A stretch of 64,000 nt of DNA from Providencia alcalifaciens (GCF_915403165.1 NZ_OU659204.1:2666001-2730000), one strand, 5' to 3'; shown: positions 45,455-56,693, counted from the first letter of the stretch. Numbers and translations are program-made. Notes: generated by a model not told the origin, from the sequence alone.

Positions 45455-48331
45455 TTACATATACTCATCGATAGGCACGCAAGAGCAATGTAAATGGCGG
45501 TCGCCATAAACATCATCAAGGCGTTTTACCGCTGGCCAGTACTTGTTCACTCGTGTTGCGTGAGATGGGAATGCAGCCAGTTCACGGCTATAACCATGTT
45601 TCCACTCTTCTGCCAACTCGGTTTGAACGTGTGGCGCATTGACTAACGGGTTATCTTCCAGCGTCCATTGACCTTGTACCACTTGGTCAATCTCATCACG
45701 GATAGCCAGCATTGCATCGATAAAGCGATCGATTTCCACAATACTTTCTGACTCAGTTGGCTCGATCATCAACGTACCCGCTACTGGGAATGACATAGTT
45801 GGTGCATGGAAACCATAGTCAATCAGGCGCTTAGCAATATCCAGCTCACTGATGCCCGTATCTTTCTTGATTGGACGCAGATCCACGATACATTCGTGAG
45901 CCACATAACCTTCTTGTCCGGTATAGAGGATTTCATAACGACCCGCTAAACGCTTCGCTATATAGTTAGCGTTCAAGATTGCCACTTGGCTAGCTTTTCT
46001 CAGCCCATGGGAGCCCATCATGCGAATATACATCCAGCTAATTGGCAGAATAGAAGCGCTACCAAATGGCGCAGCAGAAACCGCACCTTGTTCGGTCAGC
46101 ATTTCTTGAGTGACGATAGAGTGCCCTGGTACAAACGGTGCTAAATGTTTTTTCACACCGATAGGTCCCATACCTGGACCACCACCGCCATGCGGAATAC
46201 AGAAGGTTTTATGCAGGTTCAAGTGAGAAACGTCGGCACCGATAAAGCCCGGTGTTGTCAGCCCCACTTGGGCGTTCATATTCGCGCCATCTAAGTAAAC
46301 TTGCCCGCCATATTGGTGAATAATTTCACACACTTCGCGAATGCTCTCTTCATACACACCGTGAGTTGACGGATACGTCACCATCACGCAAGAGAGTACA
46401 GCACTGTGCTCCTGCGCTTTTTCTCGCAGGTCAGCAAGGTCAATGTTACCTTCATCATCACAACGTACCACCACCACTTCCATACCTGCCATGTGAGCAG
46501 ATGCTGGGTTAGTTCCGTGAGCAGAGGCAGGGATCAAACAGATATTACGTGCGCCTTCATTGCGGCTTTCATGGTAACGGCGAATCGCTAACAGCCCCGC
46601 ATATTCCCCTTGTGCCCCTGAGTTAGGCTGCATACAGACGGCATCGTATCCCGTTAATTGAACTAACCAATGGGAAAGCTGCTCAATCATTTGGTGATAG
46701 CCTTGCGCCTGCTCCGGTGGGCAGAACGGGTGTAATTCACCAAATTCAGGCCACGTAATTGGCAGCATTTCCGCAGCGGCGTTAAGTTTCATGGTGCAAG
46801 AACCTAATGGGATCATCGCTTGGTTCAGCGCTAAATCCTTACGTTCTAAGCTATGCATGTAGCGCATCATTTCCGTTTCGCTATGATAACGATGGAAATT
46901 TGGATGGGATAAAATCACATCATCACGCAACATGGCAGCTGGAATTGCACTGTCACTTTCTGAAACTTGCTTATCTAATTTTTCGAAATCCAGTTTTTGA
47001 TCGGTACCGGTGATCACAAAGAACAGTTCGTTGAGATCTTCGCGTGTGGTGATTTCACTGAACGTAACGCCCACTGCACCGTGAATATCTGTGCGTAAGT
47101 TTATTTGCGCTTTTTCGGCACGCGCTAAAACAGCCGCTTTGTCTGCCACTTCGATAGCCAGAGTATCGAACCACGTTTTATGGCGTAGAACGATGCCTGA
47201 CTCCGTCATCGCTTTAGCAAAAATCGAGCTAAAGCGATGAATGCGCTGCGCAATCATTTTCAAGCCTTCAGGCCCATGATACACCGCATACATCGCAGCA
47301 ATATTGGCCAGTAAAACTTGGGAGGTACAAATGTTGGAGTTCGCTTTTTCACGGCGAATATGTTGTTCACGGGTTTGCATCGCCATACGTAGTGCAGTAT
47401 GACCCGCAGCATCACGAGAGACCCCGATAATGCGTCCCGGCATCGCACGTTTAAATTCGTCTTTACAGGCAAAGAATGCCGCGTGAGGGCCACCATAGCC
47501 CATTGGTACACCAAAACGCTGCGCTGAGCCGAAAACAATGTCAGCCCCTTGTTTTGCCGGTGCCGTCAATAACACTAATGCCATCATATCGGCAGCTACA
47601 CAGCTAACAATATTCTTCGCTTTTAGTTTGGCAAATAGCTCGCCGTAATCATGAATGTTCCCCGTGGTGCCCACTTGTTGCAGCAATGCACCAAACACAC
47701 CTTCGTGTTCCAATACTTTTTCCGCACTGTCGACAATCACTTCAAAGCCAAATGTGCCCGCACGAGTCCGTACAACATCAAGGGTTTGAGGATGGACGTC
47801 ATCTGCAACAAAAAAGCGCTCTGCATTTTTCAATTTGCTGATGCGTTTTGCCATCGCCATCGCTTCCGCAGCGGCTGTCGCCTCATCCAGTAAAGACGCT
47901 GATGCTAAATCTAAGCCCGTTAAATCAATCGTTAATTGCTGGAAATTCAGCAGTGACTCAAGACGACCTTGGGAAACTTCGGGCTGATAAGGAGTGTAAG
48001 CCGTATACCAACCTGGGTTTTCGAGCAAATTACGTAAGATAACAGGAGGAAGGATCACTGGAGCATAGCCCATACCGATGTAACTTTTATAACGTTTATT
48101 TAGGGAGGCAATCCCTTTTAATTCTGCGAGCGCTTCCTGCTCGGTTGCACCGCCGCCAACTCTTGGCGGCTCAGACAGTAAAATGGCCTTCGGAACAATT
48201 TTGTCCATTAAATTATCGAGGGATGTCGCGCCAACAGTACCTAACATGGTTTTTATTTGTTGTTCTGATGACCCTATGTGGCGCGAGATAAATTCTGAAC
48301 GGTTTTCGAGTTGACTCAGTGACATCGACAT
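45455..48331 (-). CDS. gcvP: Glycine dehydrogenase (decarboxylating), P protein
   Basis: A 958-residue PLP enzyme in the long single-chain form. The PLP lysine lies in [19 protein letters not shown], and the glycine-rich tail motif GPGMGPIGV follows. It decarboxylates glycine and passes the aminomethyl group to lipoyl-GcvH. Last gene of gcvTHP; 191 bp separate it from gcvH, and a strong 14-bp-stem hairpin lies in that gap. It meets the accessory PRTase/RNA segment tail to tail. Confidence 0.97.
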   Translation of the reverse strand: MSMSLSQLENRSEFISRHIGSSEQQIKTMLGTVGATSLDNLMDKIVPKAILLSEPPRVGGGATEQEALAELKGIASLNKRYKSYIGMGYAPVILPPVILRNLLENPGWYTAYTPYQPEVSQGRLESLLNFQQLTIDLTGLDLASASLLDEATAAAEAMAMAKRISKLKNAERFFVADDVHPQTLDVVRTRAGTFGFEVIVDSAEKVLEHEGVFGALLQQVGTTGNIHDYGELFAKLKAKNIVSCVAADMMALVLLTAPAKQGADIVFGSAQRFGVPMGYGGPHAAFFACKDEFKRAMPGRIIGVSRDAAGHTALRMAMQTREQHIRREKANSNICTSQVLLANIAAMYAVYHGPEGLKMIAQRIHRFSSIFAKAMTESGIVLRHKTWFDTLAIEVADKAAVLARAEKAQINLRTDIHGAVGVTFSEITTREDLNELFFVITGTDQKLDFEKLDKQVSESDSAIPAAMLRDDVILSHPNFHRYHSETEMMRYMHSLERKDLALNQAMIPLGSCTMKLNAAAEMLPITWPEFGELHPFCPPEQAQGYHQMIEQLSHWLVQLTGYDAVCMQPNSGAQGEYAGLLAIRRYHESRNEGARNICLIPASAHGTNPASAHMAGMEVVVVRCDDEGNIDLADLREKAQEHSAVLSCVMVTYPSTHGVYEESIREVCEIIHQYGGQVYLDGANMNAQVGLTTPGFIGADVSHLNLHKTFCIPHGGGGPGMGPIGVKKHLAPFVPGHSIVTQEMLTEQGAVSAAPFGSASILPISWMYIRMMGSHGLRKASQVAILNANYIAKRLAGRYEILYTGQEGYVAHECIVDLRPIKKDTGISELDIAKRLIDYGFHAPTMSFPVAGTLMIEPTESESIVEIDRFIDAMLAIRDEIDQVVQGQWTLEDNPLVNAPHVQTELAEEWKHGYSRELAAFPSHATRVNKYWPAVKRLDDVYGDRHLHCSCVPIDEYM

Positions 48332-48470
48332 ATCTGTGTTCCCATCCTTTTTGCTATGCGTAGCGTAGGTTATAAGACTCTAGCGATGATAAAACCTATT
48401 GATAAACTGCGAGATAAGTAGACTAGTTCAAACTAACCTTGATTAAAAAATATTCATTATGTTCTTGATA

Positions 48471-48508
48471 TTTCGCACTGTAGCAAGCTATCACGCTACA
48501 GTGCGAAA
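48471..48508. repeat. 14-bp perfect inverted repeat between gcvH and gcvP
   Basis: TTTCGCACTGTAGC (48471-48484) and GCTACAGTGCGAAA (48495-48508) pair perfectly around a ten-base loop. No T tract follows on the minus strand, so it is more likely an mRNA-stabilising or processing hairpin than a terminator. Confidence 0.8.
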
Positions 48509-48522
48509 CATGATGCTGTGGA

Positions 48523-48915
48523 TTACTCTTCCGCAGCGATCATGCTTAAATAGCCCTGAGCGTCGATAAGGTCAGCTAACTGCGAGTCATCGCTCATCTT
48601 AATACGGAAAATCCAGCCTTCTTGATATGGCGATTCGTTCACCAGCTCTGGAGAATCGCTGAGTGCACTGTTAACTGCGATGATTTCACCACTAATCGGT
48701 GCATAGATGTCAGATGCTGCTTTCACAGACTCAACGACAGCACAGTCGTCCCCTGCGCTCACCACATCACCCACATCCGGTAAATCAACAAACACCATAT
48801 CGCCTAAAGTTTCTTGCGCATGTTCAGTAATCCCAACGGTGAATTCACCATTGCCTTCATCACGCAGCCATTCGTGTTCGCGGGTATATCTTAATTCTTT
48901 AGGTGCATTGCTCAT
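48523..48915 (-). CDS. gcvH: Glycine cleavage system H protein
   Basis: A 130-residue lipoyl carrier. The lipoylated lysine is in [19 protein letters not shown], and the N-terminal region reads [14 protein letters not shown], as in the family. It shuttles the aminomethyl group between GcvP and GcvT and is reoxidised by Lpd. Middle gene of gcvTHP, 92 bp after gcvT. Confidence 0.96.
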   Translation of the reverse strand: MSNAPKELRYTREHEWLRDEGNGEFTVGITEHAQETLGDMVFVDLPDVGDVVSAGDDCAVVESVKAASDIYAPISGEIIAVNSALSDSPELVNESPYQEGWIFRIKMSDDSQLADLIDAQGYLSMIAAEE

Positions 48916-49007
48916 TTCTAGCCTCTCTTTTGATTCTGAGAATATGTTTTTGAGAAAAAGTTTTTGAAAAAACGTTTTAAAATCAATTTGTATTAGAAAA
49001 TATCTAA

Positions 49008-50102
49008 TTACACTAATGCCTTACCTTCACGGACAAATCCTGGCTTCACCACTTCAACCGGCATTTCCCGCTGACGAATTTCAACGATAGCGTGATTTTT
49101 AATGTCACTCGGTACACGCGCTAGCGCGATACTGAAACCTAACGTTGGAGAGAATGAACCACTGGTGATCACTCCCTCATGCAATTTACCTGATTCATCT
49201 GTAAAGCGCACAACCTGTTCGGCACGTAAAATACCTTTTTCGCGCATCACGATGCCCACCAGCTTATCAGTACCTTTCTCTCGCTGTTTTTCCAGCGCTT
49301 CACGACCGATAAAGTTTCTGTCTTGCGGCTCCCAAGCTATTGTCCACCCCATATTGGCCGCTAATGGAGAGATAGACTCATCCATATCTTGCCCATAGAG
49401 ATTCATACCCGCTTCAAGGCGCAGAGTATCGCGAGCACCTAAACCTGCTGGGTGAACGCCTGCCTTCAGTAATTTATGCCAAAAATCCACGATTTGCTGT
49501 TTCGGCATCGCAATTTCATACCCTTTTTCACCGGTGTAGCCCGTGGTCGCAATAAACAGATCCCCAGTTTGAACACCATAAAAAGGCTTCATATCTTTAA
49601 TGGCAGCACGTTGTTCTTCGGTCAGTAAAGTGTGAACTTTCTCTTGAGATTTCGGACCTTGAACGGCAACTAACGCCAAATCATCACGTACAGTAATCGC
49701 TACCGCATAATCTTTCGCGTGCTGCTCAATCCATGCAATGTCTTTGTCTCGCGTCGCAGAGTTAACCACAAGGCGGTAGAAGTCATCTTCAAGGTAATAA
49801 ACGATCAGGTCATCAATCACACCACCAGATGCATTCAGCATACCGGTATACAGTGCGCGACCTTTGATGGTGAGCTTAGCGATATCATTGGCGAGAAGAT
49901 AACGAAGAAAATCACGGCAACCTTCGCCATGTAAGTCAACAATCGTCATGTGGGAAACATCAAACATTCCTGCATCGGTTCGAACAATATTATGTTCGTT
50001 GATTTGCGAACCATAGTGCAGTGGCATCATCCAGCCATGAAAATCCACCATTTTTGCACCGCAGGCTATATGCTCATCATATAGAGTCGTTTGCTTTACC
50101 AT
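49008..50102 (-). CDS. gcvT: Aminomethyltransferase, T protein
   Basis: A 364-residue tetrahydrofolate-dependent enzyme producing 5,10-methylene-THF and ammonia. Family segments are [29 protein letters not shown], and [17 protein letters not shown] with the catalytic aspartate region. The ATG at 50102 has AGAGGGT upstream and matches the family N-terminus; the frame is open 31 codons more, but that extension is rejected. First gene of gcvTHP. Confidence 0.96.
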   Translation of the reverse strand: MVKQTTLYDEHIACGAKMVDFHGWMMPLHYGSQINEHNIVRTDAGMFDVSHMTIVDLHGEGCRDFLRYLLANDIAKLTIKGRALYTGMLNASGGVIDDLIVYYLEDDFYRLVVNSATRDKDIAWIEQHAKDYAVAITVRDDLALVAVQGPKSQEKVHTLLTEEQRAAIKDMKPFYGVQTGDLFIATTGYTGEKGYEIAMPKQQIVDFWHKLLKAGVHPAGLGARDTLRLEAGMNLYGQDMDESISPLAANMGWTIAWEPQDRNFIGREALEKQREKGTDKLVGIVMREKGILRAEQVVRFTDESGKLHEGVITSGSFSPTLGFSIALARVPSDIKNHAIVEIRQREMPVEVVKPGFVREGKALV

Positions 50103-50427
50103 GAATACCCTCTTTACATTACTGTGTCTGATGGGGTGATTGCGTAATGAACGGCATAAATTTTTTTCTGTGAATCCCGTTTCATCAAAACGCAAATCAT
50201 CGGATTTGATTCAAAACTGCTAACATTCAAAATTGGATGCTATAAATAAAAATAGGGTGATGTACTCTCTGTATTACTGATTGCGCCCTCACATTACCAG
50301 TGGTTTTTGTTAAATAATTGAGAACGATCACTCAATCCCTTCATATTTGGCTTATTAGTGCGCAAAATATCATCGTAATTGAGACTTACTCCAAAAATGC
50401 GGATAAATTCAGAAAAATAGATTAATT

Positions 50428-50467
50428 AGAAAAACTAATCCGAAATTATAGATAAATTAGTTTTTCT
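50428..50467. promoter_or_regulatory. Inverted repeat with GcvA-type CTAAT boxes
   Basis: AGAAAAACTAAT (50428-50439) and ATTAGTTTTTCT (50456-50467) are a perfect 12-bp inverted repeat with 16-bp spacer. Another ATTAG is at 50425-50429. GcvA recognises CTAAT; the site lies about 325-365 bp upstream of the gcvT start, like the distal E. coli sites. Confidence 0.55.
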
Positions 50468-50515
50468 CAGCTATTGGTAGACTAGGCTGACGGCTAACGA
50501 GACGGAATGAGAAAT

Positions 50516-50551
50516 AAAAAACCTGAGCATTTAAAATTAAACACTCAGGTT
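50516..50551 (-). terminator. Terminator of ubiI
   Basis: On the minus strand AACCTGAG and CTCAGGTT pair and are followed by TTTTTTATTT. It lies about 27 bp past the ubiI stop. Confidence 0.85.
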
Positions 50552-50577
50552 ATTTGAAAGAGAAAATTCAGGCGGAA

Positions 50578-51804
50578 TTAAGCGTTATTAGTCGGTAGTT
50601 GCTTTAACCATTTAGGCATATCCGATAAGCCCATCGCGTGGTTCAGTAATTGAGGTTTAACACCCGGTAGACTGTCCGCTAAAACAAGGCCAATGTCTCG
50701 CAGCAATTTCTTCGCAGGATTGTTGCCATCAAACAGTTCACGGAAACCCTGCATTCCCGCTAACATCACCGCAGCGCTGTGCTTGCGGCTACGTTCATAG
50801 TCACGCAAATAGAAATATTGACCAAAATCTTTACCTTCACGGTGCAGCCTTCTGATTTCACCAATCAGCATGGCGACGTCCATAAAACCAAGATTCACAC
50901 CTTGACCGGCTAAAGGATGAATGGTGTGAGCCGCATCCCCAAGTAGCGCTAAACGCTGCGCCGCAAACTGACGTGCATAGCGCCCGGTTAATGGGATAGT
51001 CAAACGGTCGCTTTCTAATTGGCAAAAACCTAAATTAACATCAAATGCGACGGTCAATTCTTTCTCAAATTCTAACTTATCTAAATCTTGGCGGCGGGCA
51101 GCAGCTAAGTTTGGTTGAGACCAAACAATCGAACATAAGTGCGGGTCGCTTAACGGTAAGAATGCGAGGATGCCTTCCCCATTAAAAGCTTGGCGAGCAA
51201 TGCCTTCATGTGGGAGTTCGGTTCGAATGGTTGCCACCAGTGCAGTATGTTCATAATCCCAGAAAGTGAGCGGGATATCCGCATGGCTACGTAGCCATGA
51301 ATTTGCACCATCTGCCCCGACGATCAAGCGAGCAGTTAACATATTTTCATCGTCTAAAGTGATGAAAACGTCATTTTCTCCCCACACTACCTTTTTGATA
51401 GTTGCAGGGGCCAGTAAAGTCACATCACGCAATTGGCTGGCTTTTTGCCATAAGGCATCGCGCACCACATTATTTTCAACGATATGACCTAAATGCGAGA
51501 GATTTTGGTCTTGAGCCGAAAAAGCAATACGACCGAAACTGTGGTTATCCCACACTTCCATCCCGTTATAGGCGGCAGCACGCATCCCTTTAATTGCTGA
51601 CCATACATCTAAATGAGTCAATAATTTTTCACTGGCGGCATTGATTGCCGACACGCGTAACGCATGGGGATCGTTAGCAGAGAATGGCGTTTTAGGTGGA
51701 TGGTTTTCAACGACCGCCACACGTAAACCACTGCCTTCGAGTCCACATGCCAGTGCGAGCCCAACCATACCACCACCGGCGATAACCACATCAAACGATT
51801 GCAT
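50578..51804 (-). CDS. ubiI: 2-Octaprenylphenol hydroxylase UbiI
   Basis: A 408-residue FAD monooxygenase for C5 hydroxylation in ubiquinone synthesis (formerly VisC). FAD dinucleotide fold VVIAGGGMVGLALACGLEG, the middle motif VGADGANSWLR and the second FAD motif GDAAHTIHPLAGQGVNLGF are present. The ATG at 51804 follows GAGGAAT; an in-frame start 16 codons upstream would overlap ubiH. It is 25 bp after ubiH, as in E. coli. Confidence 0.94.
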   Translation of the reverse strand: MQSFDVVIAGGGMVGLALACGLEGSGLRVAVVENHPPKTPFSANDPHALRVSAINAASEKLLTHLDVWSAIKGMRAAAYNGMEVWDNHSFGRIAFSAQDQNLSHLGHIVENNVVRDALWQKASQLRDVTLLAPATIKKVVWGENDVFITLDDENMLTARLIVGADGANSWLRSHADIPLTFWDYEHTALVATIRTELPHEGIARQAFNGEGILAFLPLSDPHLCSIVWSQPNLAAARRQDLDKLEFEKELTVAFDVNLGFCQLESDRLTIPLTGRYARQFAAQRLALLGDAAHTIHPLAGQGVNLGFMDVAMLIGEIRRLHREGKDFGQYFYLRDYERSRKHSAAVMLAGMQGFRELFDGNNPAKKLLRDIGLVLADSLPGVKPQLLNHAMGLSDMPKWLKQLPTNNA

Positions 51805-51829
51805 ATTTTTATTCCTCTTAGTTTTGTGG

Positions 51830-53008
51830 TTATTTATGTGCGACCCAGCCAAGGGTTTGGCGGGCTAAAACATCACGAACAGGCGGCAACATCTCCATCG
51901 CCATCAGACCTAAATTACGCCCCACAATTAATGGGAAGCAACGATTAGCAAATAAACGCACCAGACCATCAGTCATGGTGACGGTTTTTTCTCGGTCGGC
52001 TAATCGGGTGTGTTGGTACTGACTGAGCAATGAATAACTGCCAATATCTTGCTGATTATTATGAGCATTGACGACTAATTCAGCTAATTGCATGACATCG
52101 CGGATCCCAAGGTTGAAACCTTGTCCCGCAATGGGGTGTAATGTCTGCGCTGCATTTCCCACCAGCGCAACACGGTGACTGACAGGATTCACCGCTTTCC
52201 TTAACACTAATGGGTAACAATTACGTTTACCGGCTTGGGTTATTTCCCCTAAACGCCAGCCAAAGGCTTGCTGTAATTTACGAATAAAGGTTTCATCATC
52301 CCACGCATTAATATCGTCAGCATGTTCTTGGTGATGACACCAAACTAACGAGCTACGCCCTTCAGACATAGGTAATAATGCCAAAGGACCAAATTCAGTA
52401 AAGCGTTCGAAGGCACGTCCAGCAGGGTCAATCGATGTTTTCACATTGGCAATAATCGCCACTTGTCCATAATCATCTTGCTGCCATTGCATGTTGCAAG
52501 CTTGGCCAATCGCAGAACGGCTACCATCCGCCGCCACTAATAGGCTGCCCCTGATTTGCTCACCGCTGTCTAATGTTACCGTCACATTATCCACGGAGCG
52601 CTCGACGAGCTCCACTTTAGCAGGACAATAAAGTGTAACGCCGGGGGCTTTACGTAACAGTGAAAATAAACGTGCGCCCGCTTCATGCAATTCGATCACA
52701 TTACCCAATTCAGTGATTTGGTGATCTTCCGCATGAATATTAACGAACCCAGCGTGCCCTCTATCGGACACATGAACGTGATTAATGGGGGTGACGCAAT
52801 CAGCAAATGCAGCCAAAACACCTATCGACGATAAGTACTGGCAAGTGCCGTGAGCTAACGCAATCGCTCGTGCATCAAAGCCCGGATGCTGACCATCCGG
52901 TTGAGATGCTTCGATAAGTGATACCGAAACACGTCCTTGACTGAGTGATGAAATTGCCAGCGCCAATGTCGCGCCAGCCATTCCTCCCCCAACAATAATC
53001 ACATTCAT
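51830..53008 (-). CDS. ubiH: 2-Octaprenyl-6-methoxyphenol hydroxylase UbiH
   Basis: A 392-residue FAD monooxygenase paralogous to UbiI. It has the IIVGGGMAGATLALA dinucleotide fold, VAADGSRSAIG, and GNAAQTLHPIAGQGFNLGI; the GN in place of GD is typical of UbiH. It hydroxylates C1 of the ubiquinone ring. It sits between pepP (37 bp upstream) and ubiI in the conserved ygfB-pepP-ubiH-ubiI order. Confidence 0.94.
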   Translation of the reverse strand: MNVIIVGGGMAGATLALAISSLSQGRVSVSLIEASQPDGQHPGFDARAIALAHGTCQYLSSIGVLAAFADCVTPINHVHVSDRGHAGFVNIHAEDHQITELGNVIELHEAGARLFSLLRKAPGVTLYCPAKVELVERSVDNVTVTLDSGEQIRGSLLVAADGSRSAIGQACNMQWQQDDYGQVAIIANVKTSIDPAGRAFERFTEFGPLALLPMSEGRSSLVWCHHQEHADDINAWDDETFIRKLQQAFGWRLGEITQAGKRNCYPLVLRKAVNPVSHRVALVGNAAQTLHPIAGQGFNLGIRDVMQLAELVVNAHNNQQDIGSYSLLSQYQHTRLADREKTVTMTDGLVRLFANRCFPLIVGRNLGLMAMEMLPPVRDVLARQTLGWVAHK

Positions 53009-53045
53009 AGGTTGTTAATTACCTTCTATTATTACTTTTTACTGC

Positions 53046-54368
53046 TTAACCTAAGCGTTTTTTAGCCGCTGCCATTAACGCTTCAATTTCATCAGGATCT
53101 TTGACAACCATCGCTGTTAAGTTTTCATTCCCATCTTCAGTGATAAGAATATCGTCCTCGATACGTACGCCAATACCACGGTATTGAGGCGGTACATCAG
53201 CATCTGGCGCAATATATAATCCTGGTTCAATGGTCAGCACCATGCCCGGCTCTAAAATGCGGTCTCTTTCTACACCGTAAAAACCGACATCATGAACATC
53301 TAAGCCCAGCCAATGGCTTAAACCATGCATAAAAAATGGATGATACGCTTTGTTTTCGATCAATTGTTCGACATCACCCTGCAAAATGCCTAATTTCACT
53401 AAGCCTTCAGTTTTAATGCGAACAATTTGACGAGTCACTTCGTGGATACTGCTGCCAGGACGATATAGTTCTAATGCGGTATTGATAGATTGAAGAACAA
53501 TATCGTAGATTTCACGCTGCTCTTTGGTAAATTTTCCGTTCACAGGAAAAGTCCGGGTGATATCCCCGGCGTAACCTTCTAACTCTGCACCAGCATCAAT
53601 CAGAACTAAGTCCCCGTCTTTCATCGCACATTCATTTTCTGTGTAGTGCAAAATGCAGGCGTTTTCGCCACTACCGACGATGGTGTTATAGGATGGAAAA
53701 CGCGCACCATGGCGAGTAAATTCATACTCAATCTCACCACAAAGCTGGTATTCATACATATTCGGGCGGCAAGTTTCCATCGCACGAATATGAGCTAATG
53801 CCGAGATTTCCCCCGCTTTGCGCATGACCGCCATTTCTGCATCCGACTTAAATAGGCGCATTTCGTGCACCATTGGACGCCAGTCAATGACTGTACGAGG
53901 GGCTTTTAAGTTTCGACGGCTTCCTCGACGCAGGACATCCAACGCACCGAAAACCAGTTTATCCGCGTAATCAAATTCACCTTGAGCGTGATAAACCACA
54001 TCGAGGCCATTGAGTAATTGATAGAGTTGATCGACGATTTCATCAAATGGCAGCGCTTTATCAACACCTAATTTTTCGGGTGCCGCATCTTGCCCTAATC
54101 GACGCCCAAACCAAATTTCTGCTGTGAGATCGCGAACACGGTTGAATAGTACGGTGTGGCTATGTTTCTCGTCACTTTTTATTAAAACTAAAACCGCTTC
54201 TGGCTCACTAAATCCAGTCAGATACAGAAAATCACTGTGCTGGCGATACGGATATTCGCAATCCGCATTACGTTGTGCTTCAGGTGCTGAGAAAATAATA
54301 GCAGCACTTGCTGGTGCCATTTGAGCCAATAATGCATTACGACGAGAAATAAATTCCTGCTTATTCAT
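53046..54368 (-). CDS. pepP: Xaa-Pro aminopeptidase P
   Basis: A 440-residue M24B metallopeptidase. An N-terminal creatinase-like domain is followed by the pita-bread fold with metal ligands Asp in LIDAGAELEGYAGDITRTFP, His in MHGLSHWLGLDVHD, Glu in LTIEPGLY and the final Glu in GVRIEDDILI. It removes N-terminal residues before proline, using two manganese ions. Confidence 0.95.
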   Translation of the reverse strand: MNKQEFISRRNALLAQMAPASAAIIFSAPEAQRNADCEYPYRQHSDFLYLTGFSEPEAVLVLIKSDEKHSHTVLFNRVRDLTAEIWFGRRLGQDAAPEKLGVDKALPFDEIVDQLYQLLNGLDVVYHAQGEFDYADKLVFGALDVLRRGSRRNLKAPRTVIDWRPMVHEMRLFKSDAEMAVMRKAGEISALAHIRAMETCRPNMYEYQLCGEIEYEFTRHGARFPSYNTIVGSGENACILHYTENECAMKDGDLVLIDAGAELEGYAGDITRTFPVNGKFTKEQREIYDIVLQSINTALELYRPGSSIHEVTRQIVRIKTEGLVKLGILQGDVEQLIENKAYHPFFMHGLSHWLGLDVHDVGFYGVERDRILEPGMVLTIEPGLYIAPDADVPPQYRGIGVRIEDDILITEDGNENLTAMVVKDPDEIEALMAAAKKRLG

Positions 54369-54531
54369 ACCGTTATTGCCTTATTATTTGGGTTTTAGAT
54401 TGGTTGCTTGTTTGATAATTAGCTAAAAATCAAACGGCAATCAGTTTAAATTAGGTAAATCCGTTCCTTAACCGTAGGTGACTGACAATGCAGAAAGCCT
54501 ATAGTTAATGGTCTCTACCCAATATTATAGA

Positions 54532-55110
54532 TTAGTGAAGAACGGGCTTGATATTCTCGACAGAAGTTGGGCCTTTTTTCGGCTCAGCTAATGCGATGTA
54601 ACACAGTTGAACGGCAACTCTCACATATTCAATAACTTCTTCTAATGCTTGCTCTAACTCTTCTTGGTCTTCTTCTTCATCATAACCAAGCATACCGATG
54701 TTACGTAGATCAGTAATTACTTCACTAATCTCTTTTCTATCAGTCAATTTAGGTTGAGCTACGCCAATACCAAGTAAGAAATGGTTGACCCAGCCAGCCA
54801 GTGCGTCCGCATGGTCAAACACAGAAGCATCTTCATCTGGAAATAGCATATTGAATGTAAATTCGGTGTCATCTAATGCTTCAAATGTGAGGTCATACAG
54901 TTCACGCAGCGGTTGTGAAACGGTTTGTGGAAACGCAAGTCCGTCATTCGCCAGATCATGAACAAGTGTTTGCCAACCATGGTCACGGCTTCCTCCACAA
55001 ATCAACCCGGTTATTAAACCATGGATCTCGGCGGCAGTGAGTGCGATTGAGTGCTGTTGGAGTAAGTTGTCCAACGATTCATAGTTAGGTAAAGATTTTT
55101 GTATAGACAT
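54532..55110 (-). CDS. ygfB: UPF0149 family protein YgfB
   Basis: A 192-residue helical, acidic UPF0149 protein. Characteristic segments are [41 protein letters not shown] and the acidic [20 protein letters not shown] stretch. In Pseudomonas the homologue affects ampDh3 expression and beta-lactam tolerance; the enterobacterial role is not settled. It is divergent from zapA and leads into pepP-ubiH-ubiI. Confidence 0.92.
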   Translation of the reverse strand: MSIQKSLPNYESLDNLLQQHSIALTAAEIHGLITGLICGGSRDHGWQTLVHDLANDGLAFPQTVSQPLRELYDLTFEALDDTEFTFNMLFPDEDASVFDHADALAGWVNHFLLGIGVAQPKLTDRKEISEVITDLRNIGMLGYDEEEDQEELEQALEEVIEYVRVAVQLCYIALAEPKKGPTSVENIKPVLH

Positions 55111-55331
55111 CTGAATTCATCATGTTAGCTTGGGATTCGTGATATGCTACCACCAAGGATAGCCGCTAGACCAGTCTGCTTTTTTTATCAGAGTTATTAT
55201 TAGCTTATTTTTATTCTAAACTAGTAATATATCGCCAATGCCTATCTAAGCATAAGCTATGCAAAAATTAACAACATTTACGCCAAATGTCCTACTTTTA
55301 TTGGCGAAAACGATTTTAGTATGGAGGTACC

Positions 55332-55661
55332 ATGTCCGCACAACCCGTTGATATTCAGATTTTTGGGCGCTCTATGCGCGTTAATTGCCCAATAGAACAA
55401 AAAGAAGCGCTCTTAGAGTCAGCAAAAGAATTAGAAGAACGCTTAAAAACGTTAAAAGACCGAAGCGGTGTCACTAACACTGAACAACTTATTTTCATTG
55501 TCGCATTGAACGTCTGTCACGAATTAGCACAAGAAAAGACAAAAACGCGCGATTATGCTTATAATATGGAAGAGAAGATAAAAGTATTGCAGCAGACGAT
55601 TGAACAAGCATTGCACGATCAGGTAAAAATCACTGAGAGGCAGGTATTGCCCCTAGAGTAA
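55332..55661 (+). CDS. zapA: Cell division protein ZapA
   Basis: A 109-residue FtsZ-associated protein. The N-terminal domain has [15 protein letters not shown], followed by a C-terminal coiled coil (about 65-100). It bundles FtsZ filaments at the division ring together with ZapB. GGAGG precedes the start. Located directly ahead of 6S RNA as in E. coli. Confidence 0.95.
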   Translation: MSAQPVDIQIFGRSMRVNCPIEQKEALLESAKELEERLKTLKDRSGVTNTEQLIFIVALNVCHELAQEKTKTRDYAYNMEEKIKVLQQTIEQALHDQVKITERQVLPLE

Positions 55662-55771
55662 ATATGCTTATTAATCAATCACTAGTAAAAAAATAAAACG
55701 AAAAATTAGGTTGCATTTATACTCTAATTTCGTACAATGAAATCACTGAGTAACGAAAGTTCTCAAAACAA

Positions 55772-55954
55772 ATTTCTCTGAGATGCGCGTCAGTGGGTAA
55801 GTCCCCTGAGCCGATATTTCATACCAAACAGAATGTGGTTATTGCGCTGGTGAGCATGCCTGATTCGCTCAGGAAGCCTAAAGGTTGCTAAACTGCGTTC
55901 ACCTTGAACCAAGGGTTCAAGGGTTACAGCCTACAACGGCATCTTGGAGACCTC
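55772..55954 (+). ncRNA. ssrS: 6S RNA
   Basis: Clear sequence match to enterobacterial 6S RNA: ATTTCTCTGAGATG at the 5' end, AGTCCCCTGAGCCGATATTT, TTCACCTTGAACCAAGGG, TTCAAGGGTTACAGCCT and CGGCATCTTGGAGA near the 3' end. About 183 nt. It mimics an open promoter and binds sigma-70 RNA polymerase in stationary phase. Upstream zapA and downstream fau are its conserved partners. Ends are placed by analogy. Confidence 0.96.
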
Positions 55955-56090
55955 CCTTCTATTTAGTCTGCACTGTATTCTTTGCACAATATCCCAAACC
56001 CACGCTAAAAATTACTTATTCCTATTCCTTGCGATATACTGTTTCGTAGGTTTTCCACGAATTATCAACTTGATATTAGGAATATGATTT

Positions 56091-56693
56091 ATGGAAATGG
56101 TTATGTCAGATGCGCTTTCTTCACTACGTCAGCAAATCCGTAAATCGATTCGAGCAACCCGGCGGGAACTGACGCCTAAAGCCCAAGATGATGCGGCACA
56201 ACGTATTATCGCCCACACACTTAATCACCCAAAAGTCGCAAAAGCTAAAACTATCGCCCTGTTTCTTTCGTTCGATGGTGAAATTAACACACGCCCATTA
56301 ATCCAAACCCTTTGGGATCACGGAAAACAAGTTTATCTACCCGTTATTCATCCTTTTAATCCTCATCACTTATTATTTTTGCACTACACGCCGAGGACTA
56401 TCTTAGTAAAAAATAAATTTAATATTGAAGAGCCACAATTAAATCTGTTGGATGTATTACCCATCGAGCAACTGGATATTATGATGATCCCGCTGGTGGC
56501 TTTTGATAGCCAAGGACAACGATTAGGTATGGGGGGTGGATTTTATGATAGAACATTGGCTAATTGGCAAAAAACTGGCTTTTATCCTATTGGGCTCGCC
56601 CATGATTGTCAGTTAGTTGAAGATTTACCTGTTGCGCATTGGGATATTCCGTTGCCAGAAATTATTACCCCGAAAAAAATATGGCGCTGGTAA
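56091..56693 (+). CDS. fau: 5-Formyltetrahydrofolate cyclo-ligase
   Basis: A 200-residue enzyme converting 5-formyl-THF to 5,10-methenyl-THF with ATP (E. coli YgfA). Motifs are the N-terminal RQQIRKSIRATRREL, FLSFDGEINTRPL and the phosphate-binding GQRLGMGGGFYDRTL. It lies directly after 6S RNA and can be expressed from the read-through transcript. The start may also be the ATG at 56103. Its stop codon lies in the loop of the serA terminator. Confidence 0.94.
   Translation: MEMVMSDALSSLRQQIRKSIRATRRELTPKAQDDAAQRIIAHTLNHPKVAKAKTIALFLSFDGEINTRPLIQTLWDHGKQVYLPVIHPFNPHHLLFLHYTPRTILVKNKFNIEEPQLNLLDVLPIEQLDIMMIPLVAFDSQGQRLGMGGGFYDRTLANWQKTGFYPIGLAHDCQLVEDLPVAHWDIPLPEIITPKKIWRW

Larger units (their letters stand above)
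50103..50577 (-). other. gcvT upstream regulatory region
   Basis: About 475 bp between ubiI and gcvT. It holds the ubiI terminator at its far end, CTAAT-containing inverted repeats (GcvA type) at 50425-50467, and the gcv promoter. I looked for a tandem glycine riboswitch and did not see one. Confidence 0.6.

Noticed and set aside
45455..48331. Several open frames opposite gcvP
   Set aside because: They mirror the codon structure of gcvP, lack ribosome sites and show no domain features.
50103..50577. Glycine riboswitch upstream of gcvT
   Set aside because: The conserved glycine-aptamer core motifs were not seen; GcvA-type boxes fit better with enterobacterial regulation.
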